In this document: positions 1-6,806 of the stretch, in pieces | How positions within the stretch are numbered: the first letter of the stretch is position 1 | How the letters are laid out: every line of letters begins with the position of its first letter | Assembly (NCBI GenBank): GCA_937900565.1 | Contig: CALCFG010000126.1 | Coordinates: forward strand, 1-20,967 | Source: an uncultured Erysipelotrichaceae bacterium | Lineage (GTDB): Bacteria; Bacillota_I; Bacilli_A; Erysipelotrichales; Erysipelotrichaceae | DNA: 20,967 nucleotides | Direction: 5' to 3' | Notes under the pieces: generated by a model | What the model saw: only the letters and a program-made list of their open reading frames with translations | Told to the model about the DNA's origin: nothing | Database searches by the model: none | Program-made: the position numbers and the translations under genes

Positions 1-41
1 CCGTGAAAGGGCGGTGTGTTAAGCCGCTTCACCAACTGGCC
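1..41 (-). tRNA. tRNA-Glu(UUC), 5' part only, cut by window edge
   Basis: Read on the minus strand from 41 to 1 the sequence starts GGCCAGT (acceptor 5' strand), has a GTG...CAC D-stem, then the CCGCC anticodon stem and the loop CTTTCAC with anticodon TTC (plus-strand 5-7). This matches the 5' half of a Bacillus-type tRNA-Glu. The T-arm and 3' end lie outside the window. It is divergent from the tRNA-Asn gene and has its own promoter at 54-83. Confidence 0.88.
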
Positions 42-53
42 ATCAGCTTAGAT

Positions 54-83
54 ATAATATCATGTGCAAATTGAATAATGCAA
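54..83 (-). promoter_or_regulatory. Promoter of tRNA-Glu
   Basis: On the minus strand: -35 TTGCAT (78-83), an 18-nt spacer and an extended -10 TGATATTAT (hexamer 54-59, TG element ending at 62). The predicted start is about 6 nt before the tRNA 5' end. Confidence 0.55.
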
Positions 84-161
84 GCTTTTTTTTATAAAAT
101 TGATAACTTATTTACAAAATTGAAAAGAATTAAAAAAAAGAAAAAAATTTTTAAAAATGTC

Positions 162-189
162 TTGCAAAGTTTTGTTATTGTGGTATTCT
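162..189 (+). promoter_or_regulatory. Promoter of tRNA-Asn with AT-rich upstream tract
   Basis: -35 TTGCAA (162-167), 16-nt spacer and extended -10 TGGTATTCT (hexamer 184-189), ending 11 nt before the tRNA. The preceding 87-160 is almost pure A/T with several A-runs, like the UP elements of stable-RNA promoters. That stretch holds no gene that I can see. Confidence 0.6.
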
Positions 190-200
190 AATAGGGCAGT

Positions 201-276
201 GCCTAATTAGCTCAGTCGGTAGAGCAAACGGCTGTTAACCGTTGGGTCGCAAGTTCGAGTCTTGCATTAGGCGCCA
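201..276 (+). tRNA. tRNA-Asn(GUU) with encoded CCA
   Basis: A complete cloverleaf. Acceptor GCCTAAT (201-207) pairs with ATTAGGC (266-272), the discriminator is G273 and CCA is encoded at 274-276. The D-loop contains AGCTCAGTCGGTAGAGC and the T-loop TTCGAGT. The anticodon is GTT at 234-236 in the loop CTGTTAA. GUN anticodons are the standard targets of the Tgt/QueA/QueH pathway encoded later in the window. A terminator follows directly. Confidence 0.96.
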
Positions 277-287
277 TTTAAAAATTC

Positions 288-313
288 ACTGTATCTTAGA
301 TACAGTTTTTTTT
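288..313 (+). terminator. Rho-independent terminator of tRNA-Asn
   Basis: ACTGTATC (288-295) and GATACAGT (299-306) form an 8-bp stem with a TTA loop, followed by an eight-T run (306-313). It separates the tRNA from the protein operon, which therefore needs its own promoter. Confidence 0.9.
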
Positions 314-321
314 ATGCTCGT

Positions 322-350
322 TTGTAAAATTTGGATTTTTGGATAATAAT
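322..350 (+). promoter_or_regulatory. Putative promoter of the trmR operon, close to the start codon
   Basis: TTGTAA (322-327), 17-nt spacer, AATAAT (345-350). Only 7 nt (351-357) separate the -10 from ATG 358, so the transcript would begin at or next to the start codon. The stretch is confined between the tRNA terminator and the gene. An overlapping GATAAT at 342-347 is an alternative -10 but has no -35 at a normal distance. Confidence 0.4.
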
Positions 351-357
351 TGTAGTA

Positions 358-936
358 ATGAGTTTGAAAAATATTAAAGAAGTAGCATTAAAGGAACATG
401 TGCCAATCGTTCAAGATGAAGGATTGACTTTATTATGTGACTTAATCCGTCATCGTAATATTCAAAGAGTACTTGAATATGGTACAGCAGTTGGGTATTC
501 GGCCATCGCCATGGCAAGTGTGAATGATAATGTGGAGGTTGATACTTTTGAGATTGATTCATCACGTTATCAACAAGCAGTCGAAAATATTAAATCATTC
601 GGATTAGAAAATAGAATTCACGCTTATTTGCAAGATGGAAAGGAAGCAACATTAACGTGTCGTTATGATTTAGTTTTTGTGGATGCGGCAAAAGCACAAT
701 ATAAAGCATATATGGAGCATGCTAAACCTTATTTGAATAAGGGTGCGATATATGTATTTGATAATTTGAATTTTCATGGCATCGTGGATGATCCGTCATT
801 AACAAATAATCGCAATACACGATCGCTAGTTAAAAAGATTAAGGCATTTCGCGAGTGGCTGTTAAGTGATCCAAGTGTGGATGTTATATATTACAAAACT
901 AAAGGTGATGGATTAGCCATCGTAAAATATCGATAA
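358..936 (+). CDS. trmR: SAM-dependent O-methyltransferase, tRNA 5-hydroxyuridine methyltransferase TrmR (YrrM) family
   Basis: This 192-residue cytosolic protein belongs to the class I O-methyltransferase family 3. The SAM-binding motif EYGTAVGYS is at residues 39-47, the acidic VFVDAAKAQY segment (metal and substrate side) near 106-115, and DNLNFHG near 135-141. In Bacillus subtilis the homologue YrrM/TrmR methylates 5-hydroxyuridine at tRNA wobble position 34. That assignment here is by family resemblance. An in-frame TTG at 331 would add nine residues of hydrophobic sequence not expected in this family and would lie inside the promoter, so ATG 358 is preferred. It has no good Shine-Dalgarno. 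It is first of four co-directional genes. A catechol-type O-methyltransferase with another substrate is the alternative. Confidence 0.82.
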   Translation: MSLKNIKEVALKEHVPIVQDEGLTLLCDLIRHRNIQRVLEYGTAVGYSAIAMASVNDNVEVDTFEIDSSRYQQAVENIKSFGLENRIHAYLQDGKEATLTCRYDLVFVDAAKAQYKAYMEHAKPYLNKGAIYVFDNLNFHGIVDDPSLTNNRNTRSLVKKIKAFREWLLSDPSVDVIYYKTKGDGLAIVKYR

Positions 937-952
937 TATTAAGGAGAAAAAT

Positions 953-1699
953 ATGAAAAAGAAAAATTGGATTATTGCAGGTGTAGGTTTATTAGGTACT
1001 GGTGTGGCGGCCGCTGCTTTAGCTATTAAAGTAAATCGTATAAGGGAAGATAAAAACAAAAAAAATATCTATGTATTAAATGATGATTTGGACCAACCAT
1101 TGCAAGCAATGGAAGATCAAATAGAAAACGAAGCGCAACCTGCTGGTGTTGCTGAAGAATCAGAGGAACCAATTCTTTATCAAACCGTTGTAGACCCATT
1201 AACACGTAATGAACAAATTGTGCGTGAAGTGGCGCGGATGGAAAAAGAGGATAATAATGAACCTTTAAAAAGTGATGATGAATTGGGTTATGAAGATCAA
1301 GGACATTCCATTGCCATTGAAGATATTCCAAGTGATGATGAAAATGATAAGAAAGACTATAAAGTTGTTAACGATTTTTTATCCGTATATACACATTTAG
1401 ATACAAAGACGGTTTTGAATGCAATTGAACGTGCAGAACAATTAGCGCAAGCGTATCAAGGTCAATCCATTCAAGTGAATTATTATGTTCATCTTGCGGA
1501 TCAAGAAACAGTGGATCGTTTCCTAAATATTATGGGTGAATTTGGTTATCATGTTTGTTTTGGTGAATTGGAAAATAGCGTAATCGTTAAAACCATTGTT
1601 TATGTGGATTACATTAAATTATTGCAAGATATTTTAACTATAGATAATCAAGTGCATTATTTAAATGGTGAAATCTCGGATGTTGAGGTTGTTGCGTGA
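953..1699 (+). CDS. Membrane-anchored acidic protein of unknown function
   Basis: I do not recognise this 248-residue protein. It has a short basic N-terminus (MKKKNW), one hydrophobic helix at about residues 7-25 rich in Gly and Ala, then a highly acidic, low-complexity linker (about 36-140) with many Glu, Asp, Asn and Gln. A compact C-terminal domain (about 142-245) alternates predicted helices and strands, with VNYYVHLAD followed by a helix and FGYHVCFGEL. With no cleavage site after the helix it looks like a type-N anchored protein; which side the C-domain faces cannot be told. A clear AAGGAG (941-946) sits 6 nt before the ATG. Its last bases overlap the GTG of the HAD gene, implying translational coupling. 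Confidence 0.7.
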   Translation: MKKKNWIIAGVGLLGTGVAAAALAIKVNRIREDKNKKNIYVLNDDLDQPLQAMEDQIENEAQPAGVAEESEEPILYQTVVDPLTRNEQIVREVARMEKEDNNEPLKSDDELGYEDQGHSIAIEDIPSDDENDKKDYKVVNDFLSVYTHLDTKTVLNAIERAEQLAQAYQGQSIQVNYYVHLADQETVDRFLNIMGEFGYHVCFGELENSVIVKTIVYVDYIKLLQDILTIDNQVHYLNGEISDVEVVA

Positions 1700-2403
1700 T
1701 TAAGGCTGTATTTTTTGATTTGGATGGTACTTTATTGCCGTTTGATCGTAAAACTTTTGAAAAAAATTACTTTAAAGTTATTGCTTGTGCATTAAAAGAT
1801 AGTCCCAATTGTCAACTAATTGTTAAAACAGTGATGGAATCTGTGGAAGCAATGACACGTAATGAAAGTAATTTGACAAATGAACAAGTATTTATTGACT
1901 ATTTTACATCTAAGGTAAATGATAAACCCTTTAATGATTATGAGATGTTGTTTAATCAAATGTATTTAAATGAGTTTACAAAACTTAAAGCTATTTGTGG
2001 GTTTGAACCAAAAGCGAAGCAAATGGTTGACTTAGTTAAGACAAAAGGTATTTTAACTATTTGTGCAACTAATCCATTATTTCCTTTAATTTGCACAAAA
2101 CAACGCATTGAATGGGCTGGTTTATCCATGGAAGATTTTGATATGGTTACAACTTATGAAAACAGTGTAAGTGCCAAACCAAATGCCTATTACTTTAAAT
2201 GGTTACTAAATCACTTAAATTTAAAACCAGAAGAAGTTATTTTAGTTGGTAATGATGCGGTAGAAGATGGCGCAGCTTTAAGTTTAGGCATTCAAGTGGT
2301 TTTGATTAATCGTTGCTTGGAAAATAAAGAAGCTGTAACAGAACACATGAAAGTGGATTCCATTGATAATGTCATTACTTATTTGGAAAGTGTGTTAGGA
2401 TGA
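1696..2403 (+). CDS. HAD-superfamily hydrolase (phosphatase)
   Basis: All four HAD motifs are present in this 235-residue protein: motif I FFDLDGTLLPFD (residues 7-18, nucleophile and acid/base Asp), motif II with Thr in ICATNPLFP, motif III Lys in SAKPNAYYFK, and motif IV LVGNDAVEDGAAAL-like with two metal-binding Asp residues (VGNDAVEDG). The helical insert between motifs I and II (about residues 18-105) is a C1 cap, as in subfamily I phosphatases acting on small phosphorylated metabolites. The substrate cannot be inferred. It starts at GTG within a GTGA overlap with the upstream stop and ends in an ATGA overlap with the next gene, so the group is tightly coupled. Confidence 0.85.
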   Translation: MIKAVFFDLDGTLLPFDRKTFEKNYFKVIACALKDSPNCQLIVKTVMESVEAMTRNESNLTNEQVFIDYFTSKVNDKPFNDYEMLFNQMYLNEFTKLKAICGFEPKAKQMVDLVKTKGILTICATNPLFPLICTKQRIEWAGLSMEDFDMVTTYENSVSAKPNAYYFKWLLNHLNLKPEEVILVGNDAVEDGAALSLGIQVVLINRCLENKEAVTEHMKVDSIDNVITYLESVLG

Positions 2404-3209
2404 GTCAAATATTAGCGAATTATCATACTCATACTAAACGATGTAATCATGCTTGCGGTGAAGAATGGGAATACATTGAAAATGCCATACAATTGGGAAT
2501 GAAAGATTTTGGGTTTGCTGATCATACTCCTTGGTATTATGAAGGAAATCATGTTTCCACCATTCGTATGCATCAAGATCAACTCAATGATTATGTCACT
2601 GTTTTAACTAAATTAAAGAAAAAGTATGCTTCGCAAATTAATATTCATATTGGTTTAGAAGCTGAATATGTTGAGTCTAAAATGGCGTGGTTGGTGGATT
2701 TTGCCAGTAATGCCGGGGTGGAATACTTAATATTAGGTAACCATTTTTATCCGAGTGATGACCCAGGTTTGGTTGAGTACGATTATTTTGGTAATTGTGA
2801 TATTAAAGGAATCCAATGTTATATAGAAACATTGGATAAAGCATTACAAACTGGATATTTTGCATATCTAGCACATCCTGAATTAATCATGCGGCGTTAT
2901 CCTCAAGTGGATGAACACGTAATCAATGCTTTCGAACGCATTACAGACTTAGCATTAAAATATGACATTCCTTTAGAGTATAACTTAAGTGGATACGCAT
3001 TTAATCAACGCGTGGGCAAAGAAATGTATCCCAATGGAAAGTTCTGGCAGATTGCTGGTAAAAAAGGATGTAAAGCTATTATTGGGTTTGATGCACACGA
3101 TCCTCAATTTATTCTTGATATGGCGCCCATTTATTTGAATGCACAAAACCAATTAAGTGAATTAGGGTGTCAACTAGTTTATACAATTAAACATACATTA
3201 AAAAAATAG
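2400..3209 (+). CDS. PHP-domain phosphatase, histidinol-phosphatase-like
   Basis: This 269-residue protein opens with the PHP metal-binding motif NYHTHTKRCNHACG (residues 7-20) and continues with FADHTPW, IGLEAEYVES, LILGNHFYP, AHPELIMRRYP and IIGFDAHDP, the spaced His/Glu/Asp ligands of a PHP trinuclear metal site. The overall pattern is that of HisK/HisJ-type histidinol-phosphate phosphatases. No other histidine genes are nearby, so it may act on another phosphate ester, perhaps in partnership with the coupled HAD phosphatase. It overlaps the HAD stop codon by an ATGA, and its own stop codon lies within the terminator stem. Confidence 0.83.
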   Translation: MSQILANYHTHTKRCNHACGEEWEYIENAIQLGMKDFGFADHTPWYYEGNHVSTIRMHQDQLNDYVTVLTKLKKKYASQINIHIGLEAEYVESKMAWLVDFASNAGVEYLILGNHFYPSDDPGLVEYDYFGNCDIKGIQCYIETLDKALQTGYFAYLAHPELIMRRYPQVDEHVINAFERITDLALKYDIPLEYNLSGYAFNQRVGKEMYPNGKFWQIAGKKGCKAIIGFDAHDPQFILDMAPIYLNAQNQLSELGCQLVYTIKHTLKK

Positions 3210-3227
3210 GCGTTTGCCTATTTTTTT
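3201..3227 (+). terminator. Rho-independent terminator of the trmR operon
   Basis: AAAAAATAGGC (3201-3211), loop GTTT, GCCTATTTTTTT (3216-3227). The stop codon of the PHP gene (3207-3209) is part of the stem. The A-run before the stem also gives some terminator character on the other strand. Confidence 0.88.
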
Positions 3228-3255
3228 GAAACTTTATCGATTATAGATGATTCTA
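3227..3255 (+). promoter_or_regulatory. Candidate autoregulatory ECF (sigma-V type) promoter
   Basis: TGAAAC (3227-3232), 17-nt spacer, ATTCTA (3250-3255). In B. subtilis sigma-V-type promoters combine a TGAAAC -35 with a CGTCTA-like -10, so four of six -10 positions agree. It lies directly behind the upstream terminator and ahead of the ribosome site GGAAGG (3271-3276). The match is suggestive only. Confidence 0.4.
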
Positions 3256-3283
3256 ATAAATAGTACGAAAGGAAGGATTAAAG

Positions 3284-3778
3284 ATGTTGGCCAACGAAAA
3301 TGAGAAAGAGTCCATAGTCAAACAAGACTTATTGGACCACTATCAGCAATATTATCACCTCGCCTTTCGCTATATGAAAAACGAGGCGGATGCTTTGGAT
3401 GTGGTCCAAGAAAGTGCCTACAAAGCAATCATTAATGCTAATAAATTAAAAAATATCGAATATGTTCATTCATGGGTATATCGTATTGTGATTAATTGTG
3501 CGTTATCTATGTTAAAACAGAATTCACGCAGTGTTGGATTGGAAAGTGAAGTAGTCAGTAATGATACAAAAAATGAAACCAATGAAGCGTTGCAACTCGC
3601 CATGGAACAATTAAATGATCAACAGCGTCTGTTGTTGCATTTACGATTCGATGAAGAATATAAAATAGAAGAAATTGCGCAAATGATGCATCTTAATGTC
3701 AATACAGTAAAATCTAAACTGTATCGTACATTGGATCAATTGCAAGCACTATTAAGTAAGGAAAAGGTGTCTGTCTAA
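3284..3778 (+). CDS. sigV: ECF-type RNA polymerase sigma factor, SigV-like
   Basis: At 164 residues this has the usual ECF size. Sigma region 2 runs from about residue 23 to 78, including FRYMKNEADALDVVQESAYKA-type core-binding sequence and VHSWVYRIVINCAL. Region 4 runs from about 103 to 158, with the helix-turn-helix LRFDEEYKIEEIAQMM followed by LNVNTVKSKLYRTL. The SigV identity rests on the next gene, which is a clear RsiV homologue. In B. subtilis and Enterococcus, SigV is released by lysozyme and switches on peptidoglycan O-acetylation and related defences; none of those targets is visible here. The ATG is preceded by GGAAGG, and its stop codon shares one base with the rsiV start. Confidence 0.85.
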   Translation: MLANENEKESIVKQDLLDHYQQYYHLAFRYMKNEADALDVVQESAYKAIINANKLKNIEYVHSWVYRIVINCALSMLKQNSRSVGLESEVVSNDTKNETNEALQLAMEQLNDQQRLLLHLRFDEEYKIEEIAQMMHLNVNTVKSKLYRTLDQLQALLSKEKVSV

Positions 3779-4644
3779 TGGAAGATAAAGCGTATAAAGA
3801 AATAATGGAACAATTAACTAAACAAAAAGTTCAATTACCTCAAGATGATGCCAAAGCTAAAATGGCTGTTTTGATGGGAATTGATAAAGCCATGGAAGAA
3901 AAAGCAGCTCGTAAAAAACATCAATTGTTTGCATTGCGATTAAGTTTTACATGCCTTACGGTATTTTGTGTCGGAATCATTGGATTAAATACAAACGTGG
4001 GATGGTATCAAGCGTTTGCTAGTGTACCTGTTATTGGTACATTTGCGGATGTATTTACATTTAATCGATATCAACAAGAACAAGGTAACGCTAGTATGGA
4101 TATTAGTGTTGCGAAAGTGGATGAATACCAACGCAGTGTGGGTGTGAATGAACAAATTGATGATTATGCCCAATCATTGGTTGATCAATATAACGCTATC
4201 ATTGAAGATACTAATGGTGAAAGTCATTATGCATTAGAAAGCGATTATAGTATCAAATATGAAGATGATAAATATTTATGCATTGAAGTCTATACTACTG
4301 AATTGATGGCAGGAAGCAATCAATTTGTTAAAACTTTTACGGTGGATAAAGAGACGGGTGAACCAATTTCATTGGCTCAATTTTTACAACAAGATGTTGA
4401 GTTGATGAGTAAGGTGGGTGCTAATATTGTTGATCAAATGCAACACCAAATGGCTAACGACGAAAATATTTCGTATTGGATTGATGAATCCCCTTTGGGT
4501 GATTACACTTTCTCAACGATTAATGGTAGCGAAAACTATTATTTAATCAATGAACATACCATTGTTATTCAATTTGATAAATATGAAGTTGCTCCGGGAT
4601 ATATGGGTATTGTTGAATTTACCGTGGATTTAAGTACATTATAG
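3778..4644 (+). CDS. rsiV: Anti-sigma-V factor RsiV, probable lysozyme receptor
   Basis: A single-pass membrane protein of 288 residues: cytoplasmic sigma-binding N-terminus (1-50), transmembrane helix at about 52-72, then an extracytoplasmic DUF4179/DUF3298-type domain. The segment after the helix, FASVPVIGTFADVFTFNRY, and the C-terminal QFDKYEVAPGYMGIVEFTV closely resemble what I remember of B. subtilis RsiV, where the extracellular domain binds lysozyme and is then cut by signal peptidase and the RasP site-2 protease. A fitting signal-peptidase site is A-F-A at residues 79-81. It follows sigV with a one-base overlap and is co-transcribed. Lysozyme binding is inferred from the family. Confidence 0.88.
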   Translation: MEDKAYKEIMEQLTKQKVQLPQDDAKAKMAVLMGIDKAMEEKAARKKHQLFALRLSFTCLTVFCVGIIGLNTNVGWYQAFASVPVIGTFADVFTFNRYQQEQGNASMDISVAKVDEYQRSVGVNEQIDDYAQSLVDQYNAIIEDTNGESHYALESDYSIKYEDDKYLCIEVYTTELMAGSNQFVKTFTVDKETGEPISLAQFLQQDVELMSKVGANIVDQMQHQMANDENISYWIDESPLGDYTFSTINGSENYYLINEHTIVIQFDKYEVAPGYMGIVEFTVDLSTL

Positions 4645-4650
4645 AAAAAT

Positions 4651-4677
4651 AAGCAAGGTGATTTAACCTTGCTTTAA
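4651..4677 (+). terminator. Probable terminator of sigV-rsiV
   Basis: AAGCAAGGT (4651-4659) pairs with ACCTTGCTT (4666-4674) around a 6-nt loop. The U-tract is short and interrupted (TTTAATTG), so termination may be incomplete. Confidence 0.6.
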
Positions 4678-4707
4678 TTGTGTATTAACGTTTCTTAAAC
4701 ATAGTTT

Positions 4708-4716
4708 TGGTTTAAT
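4708..4716 (+). promoter_or_regulatory. Possible extended -10 promoter of the nucleotidase gene
   Basis: TGGTTTAAT (hexamer 4711-4716) is a good extended -10, with no convincing -35 upstream. It lies between the rsiV hairpin and the AAGGAA ribosome site at 4733-4738. Confidence 0.35.
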
Positions 4717-4745
4717 AAGTACAAACTAGAAGAAGGAAATTATGC

Positions 4746-6248
4746 ATGAATAAAATAACATTATTTGTTACTTCAGATTTACATGGCAGTATTATGCCAT
4801 ACAGTTACGCAGATAACCAAGAAAAAGCAATGGGAATGGCAAAGATTAGTCAATATATCCATACACATAAGGATGAAAATACAATTGTTATTGATAATGG
4901 AGATGTTTTGGAAGGTAATGCACTATTGGATTATTGTTATTTAAATAATTTATCTCCTGTAAGTAGCAAAGCATTGCAATTAATGGGCGTCAATTATATT
5001 AATTTAGGAAACCATGACTTTAATTATGGTGAAAAGGTTTTATTAACACATTTAAGTAAGTTTAATTGCCTAAGTGGAAATGTAAGATATCACGATAAGC
5101 GCATTGGTAATCGTGTAACAATCCATGAATTTGCAAATGGTAAAAAAATGGCGTTAATAGGTGCTGTAACACATTTTGTTAATGTATGGGAAAAGCCAGA
5201 TCATATACGTAATTTTAAGATTAGTGATGCATTTGATTTTATAAGTCAAGCAGTGGACTATGCTAAAAATAGTTGCAAAGTTGACTATGTAACGGTTGTT
5301 TATCATGGCGGATTTGAATGTGATTTACAAACAGGGGTACCGATTGAAAAATTAACAGGGGAGAATCAGGGGTACCGTATACTCAATGAAATTAAAGGGA
5401 TTGATATTTTAATTACAGGGCATCAACATCGCTCTATTGCGCAAGTTATTAATGGTGTGGCAATAACCCAGACAGCTTTTATGGGAAAAGAATTGGCTTC
5501 CATTGTAATTGATGATAATGGCATTCATCCCAGTCTTATTACTCCACAATGCTGTTGTGATATTAATATGTGCAATGAATTTAAAAATTTGGAAGCAAAA
5601 GTACAACAATGGTTGGATCAACCTATAGGTAAATTAGCGTATGATTTATTAATTAATGATGGGTTTAAGGCACGATTAACTAAGCATCCATTAGTTTCTC
5701 TTTTTAATCTGGTTACTATGGAAGTATCGCATGCACAATTAGCGAGTAATGCCTTATTTAATGATGCCAAGGGATTTAATGCAACGATTACTATGCGAGA
5801 CTTGGTAAGTAGTTATATGTATCCCAATACCATAGTGGTATTAAAAGTAAGTGGACAAATTCTGAAGGAATATTTAGAACAATGTGCAAATTATTTTACA
5901 ATCAAAGATGGGCAAATCTGTGTTAGCCCTTCTTATATTGAACCAAAGCCTCAACATTATAATTACGATATGGTGGATGGTATATGTTATACAATCAAGG
6001 TGAGTAATCCAATAGGGAAACGTATTATTGATTTAACGTATGAAGGTAAACAAGTGTTAGATACGGATACTTTTACATTGGCATTAAATAATTACCGTGC
6101 AGCAGGGGGAGGTAATTTTGATATGTTTAAAAATTGTGAAGTGGTCAAAGAAATCAATGAGAGTATGGTAACGCTATTAAGTGAATATATAATGCATCAT
6201 CAACCTTTGCAAATACATCATCGCAATAATATTGAAGTAATATATTAA
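4746..6248 (+). CDS. Cytoplasmic metallophosphoesterase / 5'-nucleotidase (UshA/YunD-like)
   Basis: This 500-residue protein has the two-domain build of bacterial 5'-nucleotidases. The N-terminal calcineurin-like domain carries SDLHG (Asp11, His13), DNGDVLEG (50-57), GNHDF (88-92), VVYHGGFECD (near 185) and GHQHR (225-229), the complete dinuclear metal ligand set. The C-terminal nucleotidase domain (about 300-480) carries the substrate-binding NNYRAAGGGNFDMF. It starts directly with a beta strand and has no signal peptide, unlike exported UshA, so it should act in the cytosol on nucleotides or cyclic phosphates. ATG 4746 is used; an ATG at 4742 is out of frame and reads only three codons. It is monocistronic, between two hairpins. 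Confidence 0.86.
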   Translation: MNKITLFVTSDLHGSIMPYSYADNQEKAMGMAKISQYIHTHKDENTIVIDNGDVLEGNALLDYCYLNNLSPVSSKALQLMGVNYINLGNHDFNYGEKVLLTHLSKFNCLSGNVRYHDKRIGNRVTIHEFANGKKMALIGAVTHFVNVWEKPDHIRNFKISDAFDFISQAVDYAKNSCKVDYVTVVYHGGFECDLQTGVPIEKLTGENQGYRILNEIKGIDILITGHQHRSIAQVINGVAITQTAFMGKELASIVIDDNGIHPSLITPQCCCDINMCNEFKNLEAKVQQWLDQPIGKLAYDLLINDGFKARLTKHPLVSLFNLVTMEVSHAQLASNALFNDAKGFNATITMRDLVSSYMYPNTIVVLKVSGQILKEYLEQCANYFTIKDGQICVSPSYIEPKPQHYNYDMVDGICYTIKVSNPIGKRIIDLTYEGKQVLDTDTFTLALNNYRAAGGGNFDMFKNCEVVKEINESMVTLLSEYIMHHQPLQIHHRNNIEVIY

Positions 6249-6250
6249 CT

Positions 6251-6285
6251 AAGAAAAATCATCAAACGTGTGATGATTTTTTCTT
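6251..6285 (+). terminator. Rho-independent terminator after the nucleotidase
   Basis: AAAAATCATCA (6254-6264) pairs with TGATGATTTTT (6271-6281) around a 6-nt loop, and the T-run continues to 6282. Near-symmetric A- and T-runs mean it could work in both directions, but no minus-strand gene is present. Confidence 0.82.
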
Positions 6286-6332
6286 ATACAAACTTCTTTT
6301 CATTTTAATGTAAAATGATGAAGGAGAATTTT

Positions 6333-6806
6333 ATGATTAATATCTTATTTGTATGTCACGGCAATATTTGCCGTAGTCCAATGGCACAATTTGTAATGCA
6401 ATACCTAGTGGATAAAGAGGGATTAAGTGGATACTTTTATATTGATTCAGCGGCAACGAGTCGAGAAGAAATTGGAAATGATGTGCATTATGGAACCAAA
6501 CAGAAATTAAAAGAGATGGGAATTCCTTATGAATTTCATGCATCAAGACAATTAAGAATGGATGACTTAAACCGTTACGATTTTATTATTGGTATGGATC
6601 AAGCGAACATTTTTAATATGCAACGGATATTAAAAAGTAATGATAAATGTTATACACTACTTTCTTTTGCGAGAAGTGATCGGGATATTGCGGATCCGTG
6701 GTATACCGGTAATTTTGATGTTACTTATCGTGACGTTAATGAAGGGTGTACTGCTTTGTTACGCTATTTAAAGGATAATGGGTATGTTAAAGAAGTTAGG
6801 TGTTAG
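6333..6806 (+). CDS. Low-molecular-weight protein-tyrosine phosphatase
   Basis: The 157-residue product begins INILFVCHGNICRSPMA, containing the P-loop C-x5-R (Cys8 to Arg14) followed by Ser, the signature of low-molecular-weight phosphotyrosine phosphatases. The general-acid Asp is in ADPWYTG (Asp121). AAGGAG at 6321-6326 sits 6 nt before ATG 6333, which fixes the start; the in-frame ATG at 6315 lies upstream of the ribosome site. The family dephosphorylates phosphotyrosine proteins such as BY-kinases or McsB-type phosphoarginine (YwlE). The residue that selects arginine over tyrosine is not settled here (Ile12 in the loop CHGNICR). The 3' end overlaps the membrane-protein gene. Confidence 0.9.
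   Translation: MINILFVCHGNICRSPMAQFVMQYLVDKEGLSGYFYIDSAATSREEIGNDVHYGTKQKLKEMGIPYEFHASRQLRMDDLNRYDFIIGMDQANIFNMQRILKSNDKCYTLLSFARSDRDIADPWYTGNFDVTYRDVNEGCTALLRYLKDNGYVKEVRC

Noticed and set aside
331..357. TTG at 331 as start of the trmR gene
   Set aside because: It would add a hydrophobic nonapeptide not typical of the family, and the stretch contains the likely -10 box. ATG 358 gives the usual N-terminus.
1026..1331. 101-codon minus-strand open frame
   Set aside because: It is antisense to the acidic linker of the 953-1699 gene, has no ribosome site and has low-complexity composition, so it is a shadow frame.
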